Shown: piece after piece, positions 24,908-34,289 of the stretch | Layout: every line of letters begins with the position of its first letter | Numbering within the stretch: position 1 is the first letter of the stretch | Source: an uncultured Eubacteriales bacterium | Lineage (GTDB): Bacteria > Bacillota > Clostridia > Oscillospirales > Acutalibacteraceae | DNA: 63,709 bases | Assembly (NCBI GenBank): GCA_934457095.1 | Contig: CAKSHJ010000010.1 | Location: 1-63,709 of the forward strand | Direction: 5' to 3' | The notes under the pieces: model-generated | Told to the model about the DNA's origin: nothing | What the model saw: only the letters and a program-made list of their open reading frames with translations | The model's database searches: none | Position numbers and translations under genes: made by a program

Positions 24908-25766
24908 TGCAGTCGCCCCTTTCTCCCAGCTTTTCCCGTGCAATTTCGTAAAAATTGCGGTGCTTTAACCGAATCAATTTTGCCATTAAGGCAGAGCGTC
25001 GAATTTCCACTGTCTGATTTTCTCCCAAATGCGCAGCGCAGTCGCCGTCCAAGGTTAAAATCATATCGCTGTGGTACTGTGAGGTTGCTGAAACGGAAAG
25101 TACGGTATCCGGTCCGAACACCACTGTACGGGAAAAGGCAGAATGCGGGCAAATAGGCGTGAGCAAAATACCCTGCATAGCCGGGTCCATAATCGGTCCG
25201 CCCGCCGAAAAGGAATACGCCGTAGAACCCGTAGGCGTGCTTACAATCAAGCCGTCTCCTCGATAGCGGCATACCGTTTCATTTTTGTACGAAACCGTTA
25301 GGTCCAATACCCGCGACATTGCACCTCTGGCCACAATGGCGTCGTTGAGCACTGTATGCACCTGCCGCTTTCCGTCTTTTTCAAACGCCGCCTCCAGCAT
25401 CATACGCTCCTCAACGGTATAGCTTCCCGTTACCAACTGTTTCAGGCTATCCAATTCATTTTTTTCTAACCCGGCAACATAGCCCAACCGCCCAACATTG
25501 ATACCCAACACTGCCTTGTTCGCCTTGCAAACATGTTTTGCCGCATGAATCATCGTACCGTCACCGCCAATGGCAATCGCAACGTCACAATTTGCAATCA
25601 ATTGCGCAAAATCGGGGTAAAATACCACCGGTTGCTGTGAAAATTGCGCCTTGAGCTCCTCATGCAGCAATAGATTCGCACCTAGACCGTGTAAAATTTT
25701 CATGGTTTGTAGGGTATAAGCTTCTGCGTCTTTTTTGCTTAAGTTGGGAAGAATTGCAATATTCAT
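24885..25766 (-). CDS. nadK: NAD kinase
   Basis: A 293-residue kinase making NADP from NAD. The ATP/NAD signature GGDGTMIHAAK (about 65-75) is present, followed by GINVGRLGYVAG and the CRYRGDGLIVSTPTGSTAYSFSAGGPIMDP block that forms the NAD site. It overlaps tlyA by four bases at its start and argR at its end, so translation is likely coupled. The order dxs-tlyA-nadK-argR-recN is a standard Clostridial run. Confidence 0.97.
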   Translation of the reverse strand: MNIAILPNLSKKDAEAYTLQTMKILHGLGANLLLHEELKAQFSQQPVVFYPDFAQLIANCDVAIAIGGDGTMIHAAKHVCKANKAVLGINVGRLGYVAGLEKNELDSLKQLVTGSYTVEERMMLEAAFEKDGKRQVHTVLNDAIVARGAMSRVLDLTVSYKNETVCRYRGDGLIVSTPTGSTAYSFSAGGPIMDPAMQGILLTPICPHSAFSRTVVFGPDTVLSVSATSQYHSDMILTLDGDCAAHLGENQTVEIRRSALMAKLIRLKHRNFYEIAREKLGERGDCNENKSSR

Positions 25767-26584
25767 ATGGTTTCACCGCCGTTCAATTCCTGATGTGATT
25801 GCGTTACCAAAGCCGCAATATCTATTGCCTCAAAGAGCCGATTTTGCGCCATTTTGCGTAAATGCAGCAAATATTCAATATTTCCCTCCGGCCCTTTTAT
25901 CGGAGAAAATGTGATATGCAAAATGGCAAAACCATTGTTTGCTGCAAATGCACAAATTTTTTCAATAACTTCTCTGTGTACCGCATGGTCACGTACCACA
26001 CCCTTTTTGCCTACCTTCTCTCTGCCTGCCTCAAATTGCGGCTTAATCAAACATACCATCTCTCCGCTTTCTGCAAGAAATCGGTATGCCACGGGCAGTA
26101 CCAGCGTCAGGGAAATAAACGAGACATCTACGCTGGCAAAATCTATGGCATCGGGTACTTGCTCCAGTGTTAAATACCGCACATTGGTACGCTCTAAATT
26201 GACCACATTAGGGTGGGTACGTAATTTCCATGCGAGCTGACCGTAACCTACATCTATGGCATAGACTTTTTGGGCACCGTTTTGTAGCATACAGTCTGTA
26301 AAACCGCCGGTAGAAGCCCCTATATCCATACAAATTTTATTCTGCAAGGTAATTCCAAAGGCAGCTATGGCTTTTTCCAATTTCAGGCCGCCCCGGCTGA
26401 CATACGGCAAACCTCTGCCTCGCACTTCAATTGCAGCGTTTTGCGCCACCGGCGTTCCCGGCTTGTCGCATTTTTGGTTGTCCACATACACCTGCCCCAG
26501 CATAATCAGAGTTTTGGCTCTTTCACGGCTTTCTGCCAGCCCCAGGTTAAATAACAAACAATCTAAGCGTTTTTTCTCACTCAC
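25763..26584 (-). CDS. tlyA: TlyA-family rRNA 2'-O-methyltransferase
   Basis: A 273-residue protein with an N-terminal S4 RNA-binding domain (RLDCLLFNLGLAESRERAKTLIMLGQVYVD) and an FtsJ-like methyltransferase domain (MDIGASTGGFTDCMLQNGAQKVYAIDVG, then KPQFEAGREKVGKKGVV). Homologues methylate rRNA riboses; some are also called hemolysins. The start is GTG 26584, with GGAG eight bases upstream and a GTGA overlap with the dxs stop; a GTG three codons earlier has no ribosome site. Confidence 0.93.
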   Translation of the reverse strand: MSEKKRLDCLLFNLGLAESRERAKTLIMLGQVYVDNQKCDKPGTPVAQNAAIEVRGRGLPYVSRGGLKLEKAIAAFGITLQNKICMDIGASTGGFTDCMLQNGAQKVYAIDVGYGQLAWKLRTHPNVVNLERTNVRYLTLEQVPDAIDFASVDVSFISLTLVLPVAYRFLAESGEMVCLIKPQFEAGREKVGKKGVVRDHAVHREVIEKICAFAANNGFAILHITFSPIKGPEGNIEYLLHLRKMAQNRLFEAIDIAALVTQSHQELNGGETI

Positions 26585-28455
26585 AATCCGCACTCCGTTA
26601 CTATGGTTTCTACTATGCTGTCCTTGTCAAGCTTCAGCATTTTATGCGCCTGTTCCATGGTCGCCTGCTTTACAAATTGACCGTCAATTGCCGTAACATG
26701 GTATTTTCCCGCAAAACTCACACTATGCAACAGAAAATAAAAATGTTCTGCAAGACCGCCTTGTAAAATACCTTCCTCTAAAAAGAATAAATGCTTTGCG
26801 CAAGCCGCCAATTTTACAGCAGCCATATCCACGGGCTTAATGCGGTTTAATTTTACAATACCTACAGCAATACCCCGCTGTTTTAATTCCTCCAGTGCAA
26901 AGCAGGCATTGGAAAAAATGCGCCCGTATGTAACGATAACACATTCTGCCTGCATATCGCCATAGCAGTCGAAAGCATTGCCTGTTACGGTAAAATCCTG
27001 CGGCTTATACAACTCTTTTCCTCTGGGATAGCGCACCGCTACTGCACCCTTGCAATCCAAAACAGCGGTATCCAAACCCATACGCAATTCCTCATAAAAC
27101 GCCGGAGAGTATACCGTTAAATCCGGCACCGTATTTAAAAATGCCACATCAAATACGCCCTGATGGGTTTCTCCGTCCTCACCCACAATCCCCGCTCGGT
27201 CTATGGCAAATATCACTTTCACCCGTTGAATGGCAACATCATGAATCAACTGGTCATAACCGCGCTGCAAAAAGGTGGAATACACCGCAAATACCGGTAA
27301 AGAACCTCCGGCTGCCAAACCTCCCGCAAAACAAACGGCATGCTCCTCTGCAATGCCTACATCAAAAAAGCGTCGCGGAAATCTCCTTGCAAATTCGGTC
27401 AGGGCAGTACCGGTCTGCATAGCCGCCGTTATGGCACAGAGTTGGTCATTTTGTTGAGCCAGCTTGCAAATATGCGCACCAAAAGTATTGGAAAATGACT
27501 CGCCCGAAACCGCAGAGCCCTCACCTGTTGCCACATTGAATTTGGAAACACCATGAAATGCATCGGGTTTTTCCTCTGCAAAGGAATACCCCTTGCCTTT
27601 GCTGGTAATCACATGCAGCAGCAAAGGTTGGTGAACCCGTTTTGCACTTTCCAGAACATGCACCAAATTTTCAATATCGTGTCCGTCAAACGGCCCGTAA
27701 TACGCAAACCCCATATCCTCAAAAATGGTAGTATTATACAACATTTGCTTCATAACTTTTTTCGATTTCTTTACTATACGGTGCATAGGCGCGCCGATAA
27801 TCGGTAAATGGTCGAGCATTTTTTCCACATTGCCTTTGGCGTGCAGATAATACGGCGCGGTGCGCATATTGGTCAAATAACGGGACATAGACCCCACATT
27901 GCGGGAGATGGACATTTTATTGTCGTTCAATATCACGATGAAATTCTTATAGCAATTGCGGGTAAACCTACCTGCATTGTTCAGCCCTTCATACGCCATA
28001 CCACCGGTCAATGCGCCATCGCCTATGACCGCTATTACATGGTCGTCTCTTTTGTGCAGACGTTTTGCATGGGCAATACCCAGCGCTGCCGAAATTGAAG
28101 TACTGGCATGACCTGCATTAAAAGCGTCATAGGCGCTCTCGTTGCGGTTGGGGTAGCCGGAAATTCCACCCTTGGTTCTCAGTGTATGCATTTCGTCTTT
28201 GCGCCCGGTCAAAATCTTATGGGTATAAGATTGGTGCCCCACATCCCATACAATAGCATCATTAGGTACATCAAATACACGGTGCAACGCAACCGTTAAC
28301 TCCACAGCTCCCAAATTCGACGCCAAATGTCCGCCGTTATCCGCAACGGCCTCTATAATTTTTTCCCGAATCTCCGTACAAAGCCGCGGCAATTGAGCAA
28401 GCGAAATTTTCCGCAAATCCTGCGGTTGTTCAATTCTATTCAAAAGGCAATCCAT
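26581..28455 (-). CDS. dxs: 1-deoxy-D-xylulose-5-phosphate synthase
   Basis: A 624-residue thiamine-diphosphate enzyme, first step of the non-mevalonate isoprenoid path (pyruvate and glyceraldehyde-3-phosphate). It shows HLASNLGAVELTVALHRVF near 40, the ThDP motif GDGALTGGMAYEGLNNAG (about 146-163), a transketolase-type pyrimidine domain (EEHAVCFAGGLA) near 370, and the C-terminal domain. No geranyl-transferase or exonuclease VII genes adjoin it as in many relatives; folD does instead, 32 bases upstream. Confidence 0.97.
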   Translation of the reverse strand: MDCLLNRIEQPQDLRKISLAQLPRLCTEIREKIIEAVADNGGHLASNLGAVELTVALHRVFDVPNDAIVWDVGHQSYTHKILTGRKDEMHTLRTKGGISGYPNRNESAYDAFNAGHASTSISAALGIAHAKRLHKRDDHVIAVIGDGALTGGMAYEGLNNAGRFTRNCYKNFIVILNDNKMSISRNVGSMSRYLTNMRTAPYYLHAKGNVEKMLDHLPIIGAPMHRIVKKSKKVMKQMLYNTTIFEDMGFAYYGPFDGHDIENLVHVLESAKRVHQPLLLHVITSKGKGYSFAEEKPDAFHGVSKFNVATGEGSAVSGESFSNTFGAHICKLAQQNDQLCAITAAMQTGTALTEFARRFPRRFFDVGIAEEHAVCFAGGLAAGGSLPVFAVYSTFLQRGYDQLIHDVAIQRVKVIFAIDRAGIVGEDGETHQGVFDVAFLNTVPDLTVYSPAFYEELRMGLDTAVLDCKGAVAVRYPRGKELYKPQDFTVTGNAFDCYGDMQAECVIVTYGRIFSNACFALEELKQRGIAVGIVKLNRIKPVDMAAVKLAACAKHLFFLEEGILQGGLAEHFYFLLHSVSFAGKYHVTAIDGQFVKQATMEQAHKMLKLDKDSIVETIVTECGL

Positions 28456-28487
28456 GTTTTATACCCCGTTATATTAAAATCACGCCA

Positions 28488-29345
28488 TTATTTGAGCGCT
28501 CCGGCTCTTTTCTTTGCGGCAGTCACTGTATTTTTCAACAGCATCGCAATGGTCATGGGACCAACACCGCCGGGTACCGGTGTAATAAAACCGGCTTTTT
28601 TCTCCACCGCCTCAAAGTCTACATCTCCGCATAGCTTTCCGTTTGCGTCACGGTTAATTCCCACATCAATCACCACAGCTCCGCCCTTTACCATGTCCGC
28701 CGTTACAAAATTCGCCTTGCCAACCGCCGCTACCAAAATATCTGCCTGACTACATACCTGAGCCAAATCGGGCGTGCGGCTATGGCAAATTGTAACCGTA
28801 CCATGCTCGTGTAAAAGCAACATAGCCATTGGCTTGCCCACAATATTGCTTCTGCCGATCACCACACATTTTTTGCCACTTACCTGCACCCCGGCAGCAT
28901 GCAGCAATTCCATAACACCGGCGGGAGTACACGGTAAAAAGCTGTAATCTCCAATCATAATGCGCCCCACATTTACCGGGTGAAAAGCATCTACATCCTT
29001 ATCCGGGTTAATATGCGCAATCACAAGCTGTTCATTTAACCCCTTGGGTAACGGAGACTGCACCAAAATTCCGTCAATATCAGGCTTTTGGTTTAAGGTA
29101 TGCACCAACTCCAGCAATCGTTGCTGTGAGATATCCGCTGGCAATGCATATTCTTCGGAATAAATTCCTACTGCCTCGCAGGCCAATTTTTTATTCTTTA
29201 CATAGGTTTTAGAAGCTGGGTCATCTCCTACAATTACCACAGCCAATCCGGGGATTACGCCTTTCTTTTTTAATGCCGCTACATCGGTTGCTACTTGTGC
29301 TTTTACCTGAGCCGAAACCTCTTTTCCGTTAATGATTACCGCCAT
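28488..29345 (-). CDS. folD: Methylenetetrahydrofolate dehydrogenase / cyclohydrolase
   Basis: A 285-residue bifunctional enzyme moving one-carbon units between methylene- and formyl-tetrahydrofolate, feeding purine synthesis. The catalytic Lys is in DPASKTYVKNKKLACEAVGI, the second signature is PDIDGILVQSPLPKGL, and the NADP fold has VVIGRSNIVGKPMAMLLL. The C-terminus PVPGGVGPMTIAMLLKNT is typical. Its ATG overlaps the end of lgt by 17 bases. Confidence 0.97.
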   Translation of the reverse strand: MAVIINGKEVSAQVKAQVATDVAALKKKGVIPGLAVVIVGDDPASKTYVKNKKLACEAVGIYSEEYALPADISQQRLLELVHTLNQKPDIDGILVQSPLPKGLNEQLVIAHINPDKDVDAFHPVNVGRIMIGDYSFLPCTPAGVMELLHAAGVQVSGKKCVVIGRSNIVGKPMAMLLLHEHGTVTICHSRTPDLAQVCSQADILVAAVGKANFVTADMVKGGAVVIDVGINRDANGKLCGDVDFEAVEKKAGFITPVPGGVGPMTIAMLLKNTVTAAKKRAGALK

Positions 29346-30393
29346 CTTCCCGCTCTCCTTTGTCGTCCATTCCCAAATTTTGCTCTGCTTGTATACCGTT
29401 CTGTCTTGCTGCTTGCTCTAATAGGCGTTTTCGCAACTTTACCACGCTGCGCCGCTCATATGCCGCCGGGTTTTCTTTCTTAAAATGCCTACCCCTCGTT
29501 TGTTCTGTCTCTGCGGTTAAAGAACCTTCAATCGCCTCTGCCCAACATCTCTCATTTTGCGCCATTACGGTTTTGGCGCCACAGCCGGCCAATGTTCTGC
29601 GATTGCGAAAAACAATCAATAATATAATGCCAACCAAAACTGTCACAACCGCCACCAACTGCGAAATTTTAATCGGTAAATACGGCACATATAAACTATC
29701 GGTTCTCAGCGCTTCAATAAAAAAGCGTCCCGTACCGTACCAAACCAAATACAATAAAAAAGTTTGTCCGTTATATTGGCGCAGCTTGGTTGTAAAAAAA
29801 TGCAGCAAAATAAAACCAATCAAACACCACAAAGATTCATAAAAGAAACAGGGATGCACCGGAGAATTCGGCGAAACCAGCAGCGTATTTTCGCTCTGCA
29901 TCCCCCACGGTAAGGAGGTTGGCCCGCCAAAGGCCTCTTGGTTTACAAAATTACCCCAGCGACCAATGGTTTGTCCAATTAAAAAACCCAATACGCCAAC
30001 ATCCAGTACGCTCCAAACATTTAGCTTGCGGAATTTTGCAAATAAACCGCCTATCACCATAGCGCCGATGATTCCTCCGTAAATGCCGAGTCCACCCTGG
30101 TGAATATACAAAATGCTGATCGGGTCTTTCCAAAATTTATCTCCGGGGTAAAACAGCACATAATACAGCCTTGCGCCAATAATACCGGCCACCAAACCTA
30201 CGATAATCGTATCAAGTAGCTTACTGCGATCAATAACCATTTTTTTGCACATGAGCATAGCGTATACTACCGCCAATATAAATCCAAATGCAATCAACAA
30301 TCCATACCATTTTATTTCCAACCAGCCAATGGAAAACGCTGTGGAATCAATATCAAAGCTCCAGCCCAAACCGGGAAATGTTACACGCTTCAT
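29329..30393 (-). CDS. lgt: Prolipoprotein diacylglyceryl transferase with extended tail
   Basis: A 354-residue membrane enzyme that attaches diacylglycerol to the lipobox Cys of prolipoproteins. It has the usual seven-helix membrane body (to about residue 260), with the Lgt signature GRWGNFVNQEAFGGPT near 143 and a conserved HPCFFYESLW. After it comes an unusual 85-residue charged cytosolic tail (KLRKRLLEQAARQNGIQAEQ); many Lgt proteins stop near 260-280. The tail overlaps folD. The start overlaps the upstream M16 gene by four bases (ATGA). Substrates in the window include ApbE and the large lipoprotein at 59936. Confidence 0.95.
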   Translation of the reverse strand: MKRVTFPGLGWSFDIDSTAFSIGWLEIKWYGLLIAFGFILAVVYAMLMCKKMVIDRSKLLDTIIVGLVAGIIGARLYYVLFYPGDKFWKDPISILYIHQGGLGIYGGIIGAMVIGGLFAKFRKLNVWSVLDVGVLGFLIGQTIGRWGNFVNQEAFGGPTSLPWGMQSENTLLVSPNSPVHPCFFYESLWCLIGFILLHFFTTKLRQYNGQTFLLYLVWYGTGRFFIEALRTDSLYVPYLPIKISQLVAVVTVLVGIILLIVFRNRRTLAGCGAKTVMAQNERCWAEAIEGSLTAETEQTRGRHFKKENPAAYERRSVVKLRKRLLEQAARQNGIQAEQNLGMDDKGEREDGGNH

Positions 30394-31688
30394 ACAGTTG
30401 CTTCCTCCACCGTAATCGGCTCCACCACAGAAAGCGCCGCATATTCCTCCTGCATATAGGTCTGCAAGCAGTTTGTGACTTCCTCTAAAGTCACTTCTGC
30501 CAACGCGTCAATATACGCAAATAATTCACGACCTGCAAAGGTCATGGCAATCATACTGTTGGCAATGCTTTCTGCACTGTTTAAATCAGCTATATTCCGT
30601 CCGTAAACCGCTTTTTGGGCAATTTCAAAATCCTCTTTTAAAATGCCCTCTTGGCGCATACGCTTTATTTCCTTACAAATCAGTTCTGCAACTCTGTCCG
30701 GTTCTTTCGACTCCCCTGCAAAAATAACAGCAGCATAGCCCGGCCCCTCGAAAAATTCATACTGGAACGAGGACTCATTAATCAAATTTTCGCGCTGCAA
30801 TTCCTGGAACAACACCGAAGCGTCGGATGCAAGCAGCTCCAGTAATACCTCCATTGCAGCAACTTCTCTTGCAGTTTTGCGAGTCTGTGCGGCCTGCTCT
30901 TTAAAACCAAACTGAAACAGCGGCGTTGCCACCGACAGCTTCTGCGTTACTTTTTTCTGCACAATTCCGCGTGGCTCTGCTTCAAATACACGGTCAACAG
31001 CAAAGGACTCCGCCGGTTTACAGTATTGGTTCACCAACTCCAGTACCGTATTTTTGTCAAAATCACCTACAATGCACAATGTCATATTGTGCAAATTGTA
31101 GAAAGTTCGGTGACATTGATATAGCAAATCCGGGGTAATATGCGAAATACTCTGGGCAGTGCCGGCAATGTCAATTTTCACCGGGTGCGTATGGTACAGC
31201 GTCCCCAGTAAATTGAAGAATACTCGCCATTGCGGGTCATCATCATACATTGAAATTTCCTGACCAATAATGCCTTGTTCCTTTTGCACGGTTTGCTCGG
31301 TAAAATACGGCGACTGTACAAAATCCAGCAAAATCTCTAAAGAAGCCTCCACATTTTTAGTACAAGAGAACAAATAACATGTCATATCAAAAGAGGTATA
31401 CGCATTGGCAGAAGCACCTGTTTCTGCATAACGCGCAAAAGCATCACCCTGCTCGCTTTCAAACAGCTTATGCTCTAAAAAATGCGCAATTCCTTCAGGC
31501 ACGGTATGCACAGCATCCTCGTCGCTGCGCTTAAAACAATTGTCAATTGAGCCGTATCTTGTACCGAATATGGCATAAGTGGAATGACTACCCTCTTTTG
31601 GGTAAAGGTAAACCCGCAAACCAGAGGCATGTGTAATTTTTTCATAGGAATCTCCTATATGTTTCCCGGTAATTTCCTGTACATTCAT
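30390..31688 (-). CDS. M16-family zinc peptidase, YfmH-like
   Basis: A 432-residue peptidase of the pitrilysin/insulinase family. The zinc site is intact in the inverted form HFLEH (GIAHFLEHKLFES near residue 68), with the distal Glu expected near 145 in TVQKEQGIIGQEISMYDDD. Two homologous halves follow. In Bacillus the equivalent YfmH, with partner YfmF, is linked to modification of elongation factor P. It follows the partner gene by three bases with GGAGG before the ATG, so the pair probably forms a heterodimer. Confidence 0.88.
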   Translation of the reverse strand: MNVQEITGKHIGDSYEKITHASGLRVYLYPKEGSHSTYAIFGTRYGSIDNCFKRSDEDAVHTVPEGIAHFLEHKLFESEQGDAFARYAETGASANAYTSFDMTCYLFSCTKNVEASLEILLDFVQSPYFTEQTVQKEQGIIGQEISMYDDDPQWRVFFNLLGTLYHTHPVKIDIAGTAQSISHITPDLLYQCHRTFYNLHNMTLCIVGDFDKNTVLELVNQYCKPAESFAVDRVFEAEPRGIVQKKVTQKLSVATPLFQFGFKEQAAQTRKTAREVAAMEVLLELLASDASVLFQELQRENLINESSFQYEFFEGPGYAAVIFAGESKEPDRVAELICKEIKRMRQEGILKEDFEIAQKAVYGRNIADLNSAESIANSMIAMTFAGRELFAYIDALAEVTLEEVTNCLQTYMQEEYAALSVVEPITVEEATV

Positions 31689-31691
31689 GCT

Positions 31692-32969
31692 TTATACCTC
31701 CTGATTTCCTACCAAACGGTAAACGGTATCCAGCGTCACCTGCTGCGCTGCGTCAATAATTTCCTGCCGAGTCACTTTGTTAATCAACTCCGCAGCCTGC
31801 TCCGGAGTTCTGACTTGCGGCAAAAAAATTTGCGCAAGATACCAACTTTCGGTATTGTCCAAATAATCACCCACGGTACGGTATTGATTGCATACGCTCA
31901 ATTTGGCAAATTCTAATTCCTCATCGGTAAAATTTCCCTGTTTCATTTGCTCTAGCTGATTTAGAATTTCCTGCTTTGCCTGTTCAATATTCGGGGTTTC
32001 TACGCCGCTTTCCACAGTCAAAATTCCCTTATTGCTGTTATATCTTGCGGCGCAGTAATAGCATAAACTCAGCTTTTCCCGCACATTCAAAAACAATTTG
32101 GAATGCGGCGTGCCTCCGAATATCGCCGTCATCAGTTTTACGGCAGTCGTTTGCTCCTGCGGTGCAGCAATTTTGGTTCTAAAGCCCAGAACCAGCTTAG
32201 ACTGCGCCACCTCCATTTGCTCGCTGAAATCCCGAATTTGCACTGCGCTCGGTACAATTTCCGTATCACAGGTTACTACGCAACTACGGTCTACCTTTGC
32301 AAATGCCTTAAAAAATCCGTCAAATACCAATTGCGGATTGCAGTTGCCAAGCGCCATAATATGCACACGTGCCTGCGCAAGCATATGCTCCCATGCTTTT
32401 TTCACATCACCGGGGGTTAACGCGCGCACAGCTTCTTTCGTACCATAGCGCGGAATTCCATAAACCTCACGCTCGCACATAATTTCCTGACAGCGCTGTT
32501 TTGCATAAATACGCTTGTCGTTAAATTCCGAGTCCATCAGCTCCAGCGTTTGGCGAACCTCCTGGTCAAAATCCTCTCTGCGAAAAGTTCCGTTTTCAAA
32601 CGGCGGGTCAAATACAATGCTGCACAGCAGTTCTGCCAACTCCTTGGAAACCGATTCTCCATGCAGAGTAAAAGCGTCTGCTATTCCAACAGCAGAAATA
32701 CTCAAAAGCTGGTTATCACCCAATTTCTGCACCTCGGCATTGAGCGAAGCTCCATATAATTCGGCTAATCTGCGGCTCAATTTGGCATAATCTGGGTATT
32801 GTCGGCTGGCGCGGCACAGCAAGCCCGGTAATACGGCATTGGCTGCCACCCGTTGTTTTTCAATAGGCAGTATAAAATGAACCGAAATTCGCATTGTTTT
32901 AAAACGCGCATTCGGTACGCTCTGAAAGTCCACTCCGTTGCATACAACCTTCCGGTTAATTTCCGTCAT
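31692..32969 (-). CDS. M16-family inactive partner, YfmF-like
   Basis: A 425-residue M16 homologue that lacks the HxxEH zinc motif where its partner has it, so it is probably the non-catalytic half of a heterodimer (as in YfmF/YfmH pairs). The M16 fold shows in NAVLPGLLCRASRQYPDY near the start and GGTPHSKLFLNVREKLSLCYY near 300, the C-terminal-domain signature. The start is ATG 32969 with GGAG nine bases before it; an upstream in-frame GTG/ATG region at 33008 lacks a ribosome site. It leads a long minus-strand run reaching towards tyrS. Confidence 0.87.
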   Translation of the reverse strand: MTEINRKVVCNGVDFQSVPNARFKTMRISVHFILPIEKQRVAANAVLPGLLCRASRQYPDYAKLSRRLAELYGASLNAEVQKLGDNQLLSISAVGIADAFTLHGESVSKELAELLCSIVFDPPFENGTFRREDFDQEVRQTLELMDSEFNDKRIYAKQRCQEIMCEREVYGIPRYGTKEAVRALTPGDVKKAWEHMLAQARVHIMALGNCNPQLVFDGFFKAFAKVDRSCVVTCDTEIVPSAVQIRDFSEQMEVAQSKLVLGFRTKIAAPQEQTTAVKLMTAIFGGTPHSKLFLNVREKLSLCYYCAARYNSNKGILTVESGVETPNIEQAKQEILNQLEQMKQGNFTDEELEFAKLSVCNQYRTVGDYLDNTESWYLAQIFLPQVRTPEQAAELINKVTRQEIIDAAQQVTLDTVYRLVGNQEV

Positions 32970-33010
32970 ATACCCACACTCCAATTTTATAATCATGCAT
33001 TTTCCCATAC

Positions 33011-33039
33011 ATTATAACATAAGAAAAATTGCTTTGCAA
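33011..33039 (-). promoter_or_regulatory. Promoter of the M16-lgt-folD run
   Basis: TTGCAA (33039-33034), 17 bases, TATAAT (33016-33011) on the minus strand, about 45 bases before the YfmF-like gene. Confidence 0.65.
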
Positions 33040-33081
33040 TTTTTACCTTATACATATTAGCATACCCGTATTTAGGTGTAA

Positions 33082-33126
33082 AAATAAAAAATTGAGCCTA
33101 AGACGCAACGCGCATTTCAGACTCAA
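33082..33126 (-). terminator. Terminator after the zinc-ribbon gene
   Basis: TTGAGTCT pairs with AGGCTCAA on the minus strand, and a long T-rich tail follows (33082-33091). Confidence 0.75.
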
Positions 33127-33131
33127 CTCTG

Positions 33132-33575
33132 TTATGAAATCCACCCCTGTACCAACGCCACTACAAAATCGGTCAAGGTAATTGCTCCCCAAACCAACAA
33201 TCCGAATGCCACAGCAGAAACAAAGCGTATCAGCCACTTTTTGCCGCGACTCATCTCTTTTGGCTCCTCCTGAGCTGGCCGCGGAATAGCTTGGGTATGT
33301 TTTTCCAAATCTGCCAGCACCGTGGTTAGGGTATCTCTGGCTTTTTGTAAATCCTCATACTGTACAAATAAATCAAATACGCCCTCCTCTATCGTCGGAC
33401 GGCGGTCTATATAAATTTTTCTTGCGGCAAATGCCTCTAAAATTGCACAGGAGGGCTCATATAAAGCCGCGGTCAGCAGCACTAAATTCCCCGGCTTTGG
33501 CTCAGATAGAGGTTTCTCGCAATTTGGGCATACCGTTTCCTGTTCAAACAGCGTATGGCATTGAGGGCAGTACAT
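33132..33575 (-). CDS. Zinc-ribbon membrane protein of unknown function
   Basis: A 147-residue protein I do not recognise. Residues 1-25 (MYCPQCHTLFEQETVCPNCEKPL) form a two-CxxC zinc ribbon. Residues 30-85 resemble the small alpha-beta fold of DUF2007-like signal-transducing proteins (LLTAALYEPSCAILEAFAARKIYI). After a polar linker a single membrane helix ends the chain (WLIRFVSAVAFGLLVWGAITLTDFVVALV). The start is ATG 33575; GTG 33578 is possible because its distance to GGAAG is better. It has its own promoter and terminator, so it is a single-gene unit. Confidence 0.7.
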   Translation of the reverse strand: MYCPQCHTLFEQETVCPNCEKPLSEPKPGNLVLLTAALYEPSCAILEAFAARKIYIDRRPTIEEGVFDLFVQYEDLQKARDTLTTVLADLEKHTQAIPRPAQEEPKEMSRGKKWLIRFVSAVAFGLLVWGAITLTDFVVALVQGWIS

Positions 33576-33605
33576 CACTGTCAATCACTTCCGTTTCTGC
33601 TCCCT

Positions 33606-33635
33606 ATCATACCACAGCGAACCGTGATTGTACAA
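33606..33635 (-). promoter_or_regulatory. Promoter of the zinc-ribbon gene
   Basis: TTGTAC (33635-33630), 18 bases, TATGAT (33611-33606), about 30 bases before the start. Confidence 0.55.
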
Positions 33636-33710
33636 GTAATGTTTCCGTAAGAAAAAATCAGATTGTCTGTTTTTTATGTAAGGCAGGCACAACTGCCGCC
33701 TTTTTCCATC

Positions 33711-34283
33711 TCATAAAAACACCGGCTGTAATTGCTTGCCCTCCAACGCCGCCATCGCCGCCGGCATTATATACGAAAAATCCGCAATCACAGAAGCCGG
33801 TTTTTTTTGCGGATCATCCTGCTTCATAGGCGCAAAATAAATATTTTTATAATTCATCAGCTTTCCGATATTCTTTGCAGAACCAGCCAAAGCATCATTG
33901 GTAGCAAGCGCCAGCACCACCGGTCTGCCGCCGCGCAAATGCGATTTAACCGCCATAGTAACCGGGGTATCGGTAATAGAATTTGCAAGCTTTGCCAGCG
34001 TATTGCCCGTACACGGACAAACAATCATCACATCGGTCATTTTTTTCGGTCCAATCGGCTCAGCTCCGTCAATTGTGTGTATAATTTTTCTGCCGCACAC
34101 CGTCTCAATTTCCGCAATAAAATCGCTTGCCTTACCAAAACGAGTGTCGGTAGTATATGCCATTTGTGACATGATCGGCACCACTCCATAGCCGTCAGCG
34201 ACAATTTTTTTCATTTGCTCCAAAGACTGGTCGAATGTACAAAAAGAACCGCACATGGCATAACCAAAGGTCAGGGAACTCAA
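33711..34283 (-). CDS. dpaB: Dipicolinate synthase subunit B
   Basis: A 190-residue flavoprotein-like subunit (SpoVFB). It works with DpaA in the mother cell to make dipicolinic acid, the calcium chelator that protects the spore core. The family start LTFGYAMCGSFCTFDQ is plain, followed by PIMSQMAYTTDTRFG and the flavin-type VCPCTGNTLAKLANSITDTPVTMAVKSHLRG. It follows dpaA by six bases. Presence of both subunits is good evidence of true sporulation. Confidence 0.95.
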   Translation of the reverse strand: MSSLTFGYAMCGSFCTFDQSLEQMKKIVADGYGVVPIMSQMAYTTDTRFGKASDFIAEIETVCGRKIIHTIDGAEPIGPKKMTDVMIVCPCTGNTLAKLANSITDTPVTMAVKSHLRGGRPVVLALATNDALAGSAKNIGKLMNYKNIYFAPMKQDDPQKKPASVIADFSYIMPAAMAALEGKQLQPVFL

Positions 34284-34289
34284 AACGCC

